DNA from: SIG78 sp045585955
Lineage (GTDB): Bacteria > Verrucomicrobiota > Lentisphaeria > Victivallales > Victivallaceae
DNA length: 64,000 nt
Assembly (NCBI GenBank): GCA_045585955.1
Contig: JAZMZK010000010.1
Location: forward strand, 6,164-70,163
Reading direction: 5' to 3'
In this document: positions 52,610-58,817 of the stretch, piece by piece
Numbering within the stretch: position 1 is the stretch's first letter
How the letters are laid out: each line of letters starts with the position of its first letter
Notes under the pieces: model-generated
The model's database searches: none
What the model was told of the DNA's origin: nothing
What the model saw: only the letters and a program-made list of their open reading frames with translations
Program-made: the position numbers and the translations under genes

Positions 52610-53722
52610 TCAATTATTTTTCAAAGTATTTCCGGCATGAAAAGTCCAGGGAATATCGTACTGCACACAAGTTTCGTTCTGCCGGATCAAATCCAAAAGC
52701 TTTTCGCCGGCGATCTTGCCGTAATTATACTTGCTGGGCAGCAGAATGCTTGAAATATTCATTCCTTCATAAACCGGCGGTCTGTCGCTTTCGTTTTCAA
52801 TAAGCAACAGCGATATATCTTCCGGCACGCGGAGCTTACGCTTCTGCAAAGCCCGCAATACGCCCGGGAGAAAACGGCTGCGGAAAACGGTCAGAATCTC
52901 GGGTTTTTCCGGCATGTTGAGCAATTCATCCAACGCTATATCGTACTCAAGCTGTTGAGCTTGTTCGCTGATGGGTTTTTCAGAGCGGATATTGTAACAA
53001 TTTGCAGCAATTGCCGCATTGCGGTATCCGCGGAAGATGGCAGTACGCTGAAAATCCAGCTGACTGCTGCTGAAAACACCAAAGTTCCGGAATTTCTTTT
53101 TTATCAGAAATTTGAAAATATCCTCCACGCTGCGGTCCGAAATCTCTTCCACATAATTAAGCCGGGTGGAGTGATTGGGCTTTCCCATTACCATACACGG
53201 AATGATCTCCGGCAGCTGATATTTTATAACATCTTCCAGGAAATCTTCGCGGTTGGGCAGCAGCAGACCGGCAATATGAAAATGCCGGAGCCGGTCGCTC
53301 AAAGGAGTATCGCATGGAGCTATCGTAGTCAAAACATAGCCGGAATTTTTCAGAGCCTCCAATGCCCCGGTAAAAAGCTGAAAAGTCGTGGGCGATATTT
53401 GCGGATCAAGCAACTCACGGTCTGACTTCAGCATCGGCAGATAAATACCGATATTGCGGCATCCCGGTTCCGGAATATATTTAAGATCCGGAGCAACAAA
53501 TGTGCCGACACCGCGCCGCCGGATAATAAGTTTTTCAGCGGTAAGTAAATTCATAGCCTGCGAAACAGTATCTTTTGAAACATGGTAAATGCGGGCAAGT
53601 TCATCAGTAGGCGGCAGCTTTTCTCCGGGAGCGATTTCACCGGAGATGATCTGGCTGCGTAAAACATTTCTGACCGCTTTAAAGCGGCTGTTTACAATAA
53701 GGTATTCAGCGCAATTATGCAT
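52610..53722 (-). CDS. GntR-family regulator with LacI-type sensor domain
   Basis: 370 residues from the ATG at 53722; an ATG at 53734 is also possible. The longer open frame is rejected because a strong promoter lies inside it. N-terminal winged helix: FKAVRNVLRSQIISGEIAPGEKLPPTDELARIYHVSKDT, typical GntR. From about 85 a periplasmic-binding-like sensor follows (NIGIYLPMLKSD, IPCMVMGKPNH, NFGVFSSSQLDFQRTAIFRGY, ILTVFRSRFLPGVLRAL), as in AraR-type regulators. It heads the operon with the symporter, pseudopilin and GHL10 genes (30-bp gap to the symporter) and probably controls it in response to the imported sugar. Confidence 0.88.
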   Translation of the reverse strand: MHNCAEYLIVNSRFKAVRNVLRSQIISGEIAPGEKLPPTDELARIYHVSKDTVSQAMNLLTAEKLIIRRRGVGTFVAPDLKYIPEPGCRNIGIYLPMLKSDRELLDPQISPTTFQLFTGALEALKNSGYVLTTIAPCDTPLSDRLRHFHIAGLLLPNREDFLEDVIKYQLPEIIPCMVMGKPNHSTRLNYVEEISDRSVEDIFKFLIKKKFRNFGVFSSSQLDFQRTAIFRGYRNAAIAANCYNIRSEKPISEQAQQLEYDIALDELLNMPEKPEILTVFRSRFLPGVLRALQKRKLRVPEDISLLLIENESDRPPVYEGMNISSILLPSKYNYGKIAGEKLLDLIRQNETCVQYDIPWTFHAGNTLKNN

Positions 53723-53764
53723 AATCCATCCCATAAAAGCATAACAAGAATTTACAGTGAACTG

Positions 53765-53793
53765 AATATAAGCAAAACCAAGGCAAATGTCAA
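53765..53793 (-). promoter_or_regulatory. Near-consensus promoter of the GntR-SSS-pseudopilin operon
   Basis: Minus strand: TTGACA (53793-53788), 17-bp spacer, TATATT (53770-53765). Same hexamers and spacing as at 10398. The leader to the ATG at 53722 is about 36 nt. Confidence 0.78.
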
Positions 53794-53944
53794 GGGTAGT
53801 TGGAATAAAAACAAAGATAAAATCCCCGATAATCCTTTTTTTCAGGATAATATAACGGAACATATAAAAAAGAGCAACTGAAATAAAAGATAAAAACGAA
53901 AAAAGGAGATTTGCCAAAGTAAACTATGCAATGAGTTGAATAAT

Positions 53945-54258
53945 CTCGTTCAGAGCATTTACATAGTTGTGGCGGCGGCTGTGATGCTGTGCATCCATCC
54001 GGATCATCCAGCGGATAAATCGGTGCGTTTTATGTCCCTTGCAGCATTCTGGTGTGCCGGTATGTTTAATTTTTTATGCTGCTTTTAAGGCAAACTGCCA
54101 TGCGCAACGGACCCAACGGAATAGCATGGGCGATCATTCAATCCGGTATGGTTGTGCCGTATAATTTATCTGCGGGAAAAATTGCCTTGCCGAGCCGGAT
54201 TGCTTTTCTGCTCTGTATTATCGGCGTGATTCTTATGAGCCTCAAAAATCAGATTTAG
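53945..54258 (+). pseudogene. Decayed membrane transporter (DMT/EamA-like) fragment
   Basis: Two overlapping frames together read like the end of a drug/metabolite-type transporter: FMSLAAFWCAGMFNFL ends at a stop near 54081, and another frame continues LLLRQTAMRNGPNGIAWAII, then QSGMVVPYN, and ends FLLCIIGVILMSLKNQI. The RNGPNGI...QSG..VP pattern is typical of one helix pair of that family. A frameshift near 54075 and a missing middle part indicate a pseudogene. The first part of the gap (53795-53940) shows no gene besides the GntR promoter region. Confidence 0.4.
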
Positions 54259-54296
54259 CTGCTGCTGCTGAACTCTACAAATACTCAAAAACAAAC

Positions 54297-55415
54297 TTAT
54301 TGATGGATCTTCAAGATTTCAGCTGCGTTGCGCCAGATTTTTTTTGCGATAAAATTCAGGTGTTTTACTGCTTCATCGCGTTTGTTTTCTGCCAGCATTT
54401 TCCGGGCTTTGGCTTGGGCTTTGGCGTACAAAGCCATGGAGTCATTTTCAAACTTTATCCACTCTTCAGGCAGCGGCGATTCGAGTTTCAGCTTATCCAG
54501 CCTCGCAAAAGCAGTTGCCGACCATTTGCGGCTTTTCATTATTGAAGGGATGCTTTTTACACAAATCGGGATCGGTATATAGATCGTGTGGCGGGGGTGG
54601 CCAACGGCAAAATAGGCGGTTGAAAGTATATCCGGATATTGTTTATCTATTTCAAAACTCGCTGCGGAGTTGGTTGTATTGCCGCAGACCGCACGTTTTA
54701 ACGGTGATTTTTTCGGCATCTGGAAGTTGCGGGACAAGTTGAATATTTCAGGCAAAGTGATCTTGCCGTTGTTATCAATTATCTTATTCAAACCGGAAAA
54801 CGCACTGTATTCACGGGCGCTGGCTTTGAGAAAACGCATAACATCGCTTCTGACATATTTGAGCATATCGGGATTGCGCCAGTTGCTGGCGCGCACGGCA
54901 TAGCCGGATTCATAACGCTGAACCGAACAGACTTTGGCGGTAATTTCACAAATATAACCCTCTTTTTGATCCATAAAAAGAAAAATAGAACCGCTTTTGC
55001 CATGCGAATAATTACCTTCGGCAATAAATTTCTTTAATGCGGCAACTGCTTGCGCGGCATTGTCGCACGATTCAAGAACGGCACGGATAATTCCCTCGGT
55101 AGTTTTTTGGCCTTTGACATCGGGTGGATCAATACATACTTCTCCGCTGTTCATTACAGCGGCAAGCCCGGAAGCGTTCATCCCGCTGTTGGGACCGTTA
55201 TTCCCCAGAGCCACCCATTTGCGCGGAGCATTATCCGGACTTATGGCAACGGTTATTTTCCGGGAAATAGAATCCCGGTTTTTATGGAGAATATGTGTGT
55301 TTTTTCCGGTCAGGTCAGAAAAAATCATCCAACTGGTACAGCATTGAGCCTGCCAGGGCACAACAGCAAACAGCACAATAACATAAATGACAACAAACCA
55401 TAATGATTTTTTCAT
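54297..55415 (-). CDS. Exported Ntn-hydrolase (C45/acyl-transferase-like)
   Basis: 372 residues. Signal peptide about 1-24 (MKKSLWFVVIYVIVLFAVVP then WQAQ). Cys25-Cys26 begin a typical N-terminal-nucleophile domain: CTSWMIFSDLTGKNTHILHKNRD with Asn46-Arg47-Asp48, GNNGPNSGMNASGLAAVMNSG, and an AQAVAALKKF helix. This resembles the peptidase C45/C69 and linear amide hydrolase groups, where the exposed Cys attacks an amide. Removal of the signal peptide would free the nucleophile. Substrate unknown. Not clearly in an operon; neighbours are a pseudogene and an AraC gene. Confidence 0.78.
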   Translation of the reverse strand: MKKSLWFVVIYVIVLFAVVPWQAQCCTSWMIFSDLTGKNTHILHKNRDSISRKITVAISPDNAPRKWVALGNNGPNSGMNASGLAAVMNSGEVCIDPPDVKGQKTTEGIIRAVLESCDNAAQAVAALKKFIAEGNYSHGKSGSIFLFMDQKEGYICEITAKVCSVQRYESGYAVRASNWRNPDMLKYVRSDVMRFLKASAREYSAFSGLNKIIDNNGKITLPEIFNLSRNFQMPKKSPLKRAVCGNTTNSAASFEIDKQYPDILSTAYFAVGHPRHTIYIPIPICVKSIPSIMKSRKWSATAFARLDKLKLESPLPEEWIKFENDSMALYAKAQAKARKMLAENKRDEAVKHLNFIAKKIWRNAAEILKIHQ

Positions 55416-55884
55416 ATAAGCCCTGCTTTTGTTTCATTATCAGGATGATTGGAAAAAGCGGGAAAAAATCCCCGCTTCGACACAAAAATTCTATCTACTG
55501 GCATATCATATCTTGCGTACCAGCATAGCCAGCGTGTTCCAACTTCTTGCGCCCAGATGCCCGGTGATGTTTTTTCCTCCGGAAGCAAGGGTTGCAGTGC
55601 AGTTGGTGACCAAAAAGTATTCAAACACTATACATTATTATATTTTTTGACAAATTCAAATATAATCGTCATTTTTTTTGATTTTAGCTCTGTACCCAAT
55701 AAGGGTCGGTACTTGAGGCGGGGAAAAAGACCTTTTCTCAAAAAGGTTTTTCCCTCTTCCCCAAGGCTCCCATATCAACCTTTATCGGTAACAAAGCAAA
55801 ATCATAATATAACAAATTCATAAAAAACTCCTTCTTATAATTGCTCCACAGAGCCGTTTTAGGGTATATTTCCCTTATTTTGCT
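55416..55884. other. 469-bp gap holding repeat copy E, no gene recognised
   Basis: Between 55416 and 55660 short open frames exist on both strands, but none shows a ribosome site or a family resemblance. Copy E occupies 55687-55797, and the remainder is AT-rich. Confidence 0.6.
55687..55797. mobile_element. MITE-like repeat, copy E (short, hybrid ends)
   Basis: 111 bp. The left end GCTCTGTACCCAATAAGGGT equals the inverted right end of copy C, followed by GGTACTTGAGG and the GGGGAAAAAGACC hairpin arm. The right end ATCAACCTTTATCGGTAACA is of the copy A/F type. The GGCATTTATCTATTT hairpin is absent. No target duplication seen. Confidence 0.75.
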
Positions 55885-56655
55885 TCAGCAGGAATAGGGT
55901 TTGTGATTGCGGTATTCGCTTAATGTTCTGCCGGTCAACCTTTTGAAAAAGCGGCTGAAGGCGTATACATCACGGAATTCAAGTTGTTTGGCTATTTCTG
56001 TTAAACTCTTGTTGCTGGTCAGCAGCAGTCTTGCCGCAAAGTCGGCTCTGGTTTGGTCAAGGAAGTTTTTCAGCGGTATACCCGTTTCGTTATTGAAACG
56101 CAATGCTGCGTGTTTGCCCGTACAATTCATGAAATCACCTACATCGCTGACCCGCACATCGCAGCCGCGGCGGGAATAGACAAATTCTTTGATCTGCCGG
56201 ACAAAGTTGCTGGTACTGGACTTTTTTTCCTGAATTTCCATAATAAGGCGGTTGATCACCACGCTCAAAGCAGCATTGACTATACTCATGGAGGCCGACC
56301 GGCTCATGACCTTGGGCGACAACGATTCTGTGAGAATAGCCGCAGCGTGCTGCAATATTTTTTCATCTGGCAGCACCATTACCGCATTGACACTCTCCGA
56401 GGCGGAAAATTTTACGCTCAACCATGAAGAACGGTTCTGCATATAATTAAAACAATGTTCCAAGCCGGGGGCTATGATAACCGTATCGCCGTGTTTGAAG
56501 TTGTGCAGCACCACCCCGGATTTTTCCTTTACCTGCAAAACACCATTGCCCTCAAAAATAAAATCCACCTGCCAGAATTCATGAGCGTGAAACAGGCGTG
56601 AAGTTTCGTAATTTTCCGGAATACTGCGGAATTGATGAAATAAATACTGCTCCAT
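55885..56655 (-). CDS. AraC-family transcriptional regulator
   Basis: 256 residues from the ATG at 56655 with GAGGTG 8 bp upstream; the longer frame adds an unrelated 19 residues. Cupin-like sensor: FHAHEFWQVDFIFEGNGVLQVKEKSG, FKHGDTVIIAPGLEHCF. C-terminal AraC HTH pair with RVSDVGDFMNCTGKHAALRFNNETGIPLKNFL and LTEIAKQLEFRDVYAFSRFFKRLTGRTLSEYR. It is divergent from the pseudopilin-alginate-lyase-DUF4838-GHL6 operon, with 321 bp between them that contain direct and inverted repeats. It probably activates that operon. Confidence 0.92.
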   Translation of the reverse strand: MEQYLFHQFRSIPENYETSRLFHAHEFWQVDFIFEGNGVLQVKEKSGVVLHNFKHGDTVIIAPGLEHCFNYMQNRSSWLSVKFSASESVNAVMVLPDEKILQHAAAILTESLSPKVMSRSASMSIVNAALSVVINRLIMEIQEKKSSTSNFVRQIKEFVYSRRGCDVRVSDVGDFMNCTGKHAALRFNNETGIPLKNFLDQTRADFAARLLLTSNKSLTEIAKQLEFRDVYAFSRFFKRLTGRTLSEYRNHKPYSC

Positions 56656-56693
56656 AAAACACCTCGCTTTTAAGATAATACCGCATTGAGATA

Positions 56694-56834
56694 ATTGCAA
56701 GAATTTTTGCAATCAATTTTTATCAGAAACCTCTTTTTATCAGAAAAAACACCGCGTGTAAAACCCATTATATATAGTTGCAGAGAGCGGCAGTAACGGT
56801 GTAAAAATATCTATTGCGACATTTTGCAATCAAA
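56694..56834. promoter_or_regulatory. Repeated sites in the divergent AraC/pseudopilin control region
   Basis: Direct repeats TTTTGCAATCAA at 56705-56716 and 56823-56834; the second ends 17 bp before the -35 box at 56852. ATTGCAA-N6-TTGCAAT palindrome at 56694-56713. Two TTTTTATCAGAAA copies with TATCAG at 56721 and 56738, 17 bp apart. Direct repeats of this size suit AraC-type activators. The other parts of the 321-bp gap show nothing. Confidence 0.5.
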
Positions 56835-56851
56835 TAAATATTTTTTTGCCA

Positions 56852-56880
56852 TTGATTTACATCCCGGAAAGCTGTATAAT
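56852..56880 (+). promoter_or_regulatory. Promoter of the alginate-lyase/DUF4838/GHL6 operon
   Basis: TTGATT (56852-56857), 17-bp spacer, TATAAT (56875-56880). It gives a leader of about 90 nt before the pseudopilin ATG at 56977. Confidence 0.7.
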
Positions 56881-56976
56881 TATTGTCGAGTGATTTACGG
56901 CAGGTATTCTGTTTAAATCAAACCAAATTGAAAATAAACCTTAAAAAATAAAACCACCTTAAAGAAAGGACCAAAA

Positions 56977-57720
56977 ATGAAAAAGTTTGAAACGCAAAAT
57001 TCCGCCCATGGGCGGGTGAAGCACAGCTTCACCCTGATCGAACTCCTCGTCGTTATCGCAATAATCGCGATTCTGGCGGCAATGCTGCTGCCGGCATTGA
57101 GTGCCGCCCGGGAGCGGGCAAGAAGTGCCAACTGCTTGAATTTGCTCAAACAAATGGCTCTTGCCAACATTATGTATGCCAACGATAACAAAGACTGTAT
57201 CCCGAGCGGTTATCTCAAACAGGGTTCTGCCAGCGGCGTTTCGGCAATTTGGGCGGCTTATCTCTCCGGATACAATGAACACAAAAAGATTGATGGTCCG
57301 AGCCCTTACGGTGTAACTTGGTATAAATCTTTTGACTGTCCCTCCGCTGGCGATATAAGCTATGACAGTTATAAAGCCAAAGGTAAAAACTGGTACACAA
57401 CCTACGCAATCAACCCGTTTTTGTACGATCATGTCAACGGTAATGCTAATAATAACATAAATGGAAAAACTTTTATTATTACCAAAGCCAATGATCCTTC
57501 GGCAACAATGTTGATAACCGAAAACAAGGCTCCTGATTCATACATTTACTGTAACGACTGGGGTCGCGTACCTTATTATCATGGCGTGAATGCCAACTTG
57601 AATTATCTGGATGGTCACAGCGAGGGGCACGATAAAAAATATTTCCAGCCTAACGGCGAAAGTTTCGCATCCGCCGACCATGCGAAATACATTCTCTGGA
57701 ATCCCTTGTGTGACGATTAA
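56977..57720 (+). CDS. Pseudopilin-like protein with long, palindrome-encoded leader
   Basis: 247 residues, AAAGGA before the ATG. The leader is long (about 23 residues, ending HGRVKHS-F), with Ser at -1, then FTLIELLVVIAIIAILA and ALSAARERARSANCLNLLKQ. As in the pseudopilin at 8606, the leader is encoded by two abutting hairpins (57002-57033). C-terminal motif YLDGHSEGH. First gene of a four-gene operon; 16 bp before an alginate-lyase-like gene. Expected at the inner membrane with a periplasmic head. Confidence 0.87.
   Translation: MKKFETQNSAHGRVKHSFTLIELLVVIAIIAILAAMLLPALSAARERARSANCLNLLKQMALANIMYANDNKDCIPSGYLKQGSASGVSAIWAAYLSGYNEHKKIDGPSPYGVTWYKSFDCPSAGDISYDSYKAKGKNWYTTYAINPFLYDHVNGNANNNINGKTFIITKANDPSATMLITENKAPDSYIYCNDWGRVPYYHGVNANLNYLDGHSEGHDKKYFQPNGESFASADHAKYILWNPLCDD
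57002..57033 (+). repeat. Two abutting perfect hairpins inside a pseudopilin leader
   Basis: CCGCCCATGGGCGG (57002-57015) is a perfect 14-bp palindrome. It is followed without a gap by GGTGAAGC-ACA-GCTTCACC (57015-57033). The second arm already encodes part of the Phe-Thr-Leu of the mature helix. It parallels 8639-8676, including the 3-nt loop of one hairpin. Confidence 0.9.
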
Positions 57721-57736
57721 GCTGTTGTAAACAACG

Positions 57737-58795
57737 ATGAAAAATAGAGATTTGACTGCACGGGTATTGAATTTGCCCGTGCGGGGTATTACTACGCTTA
57801 AAAGCTCTTACTCCTGCGGTAATGAGCGGGAGTTTTACAGCGAAGCCGACTATTGGTGGCGTGATCCTGATGATCCGGCGGGCAGATATATCAGCCGCGA
57901 TGGCGAAAGCAATCCGGATTGTTTCAACCGCCATCGGAAAGTTCTGATGCGTTTGAGCTGTATTACCGGATTTCTGGCACATGAATATATGCAAAGCGGC
58001 AGCAAAGAGTTGCTGAACAGACTTTGTGAACATTGGCATATATGGTTTGCCGATGAAAATATTTCCATGCTGCCGCATCTGGAATACAGTCAGGCGATCC
58101 GCAATCAGCTTCCCGGCAGAAATTACGGCGTTATTGATTCCATTCATCTTGCCGAAGTGGCTCTGGCGGTGTTGAAGTTCCGTAAAGATATGCCGCAATA
58201 TCTGGTAAATGCTGTTACCGGATGGTTTGAGCAATATCTCCAATGGCTCTGTACATCCGAATTGGGTATTGATGAACGCAATACTTTGAACAATCATGCA
58301 GTCTGCTGGTATCTGCAAGCGGCGGCGTTTGCCCATTTAACGGAGAATAAATCTCTGCTCGATGAGTTCCGCAACGACTTTTCCGGCCGTCTGCTTGAGC
58401 AAATAGCCTCCGGCGGTTCGTTGCCGCAGGAACTCAAACGCACCAAACCCTATGGCTACGAGCTTTTTACGCTGGAAGCCTTTGCCGGTCTGGCGGCACT
58501 CTTGAGTACTCCGCAGTACAACGCTTTTTTACAGCGTAAAAATAACGGCGGTACAGTGTTTGAAGCGGTGAATTTTATGTTTCCATATATAGATAACAAG
58601 TCAAAGTGGCGTCGGCAAAGCGATGTCAAATACTTTGACTACTGGCCGGTCAAACAGAATGCACTCTATTTAGTGGATGCTTTTTGCGGCAGATATGAGT
58701 GTATTGAGCTGTGGAACAAATTGCCCGTTTACCGTTTGAAATTTGAACTCGTGCGGAATTACCCGGTGCGGACTCCTGAATTGTGGATAATTTAA
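57737..58795 (+). CDS. Alginate-lyase-family (PF05426-like) protein without signal peptide
   Basis: 352 residues. The alpha/alpha-toroid alginate lyase pattern is clear: YWWRDPDDPAGRYISRDGESNPD (family block YWWPDP...RDG..NP, about residues 39-61), WFADENISMLPHLEYSQAI, NQLPGRNYGVIDSIHLAEVAL, NNHAVCWYLQAAAFA (Asn-Asn-His of the active site) and KRTKPYGYELFTLEAFAGLA. Family members cleave uronic-acid polymers by beta-elimination. No signal peptide, so it probably acts on oligosaccharides in the cytoplasm, unlike its exported operon partners. The polymer (alginate or another polyuronate) is not determined. Confidence 0.85.
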   Translation: MKNRDLTARVLNLPVRGITTLKSSYSCGNEREFYSEADYWWRDPDDPAGRYISRDGESNPDCFNRHRKVLMRLSCITGFLAHEYMQSGSKELLNRLCEHWHIWFADENISMLPHLEYSQAIRNQLPGRNYGVIDSIHLAEVALAVLKFRKDMPQYLVNAVTGWFEQYLQWLCTSELGIDERNTLNNHAVCWYLQAAAFAHLTENKSLLDEFRNDFSGRLLEQIASGGSLPQELKRTKPYGYELFTLEAFAGLAALLSTPQYNAFLQRKNNGGTVFEAVNFMFPYIDNKSKWRRQSDVKYFDYWPVKQNALYLVDAFCGRYECIELWNKLPVYRLKFELVRNYPVRTPELWII

Positions 58796-58817
58796 CAACC
58801 TTTTGAGAGGTGATTTT

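Noticed and set aside
53723..53917. N-terminal membrane-like extension of the GntR protein
   Set aside because: A TTGACA-N17-TATATT promoter lies inside the extension and a normal GntR start follows it, so the extra 65 residues are unlikely to be translated.
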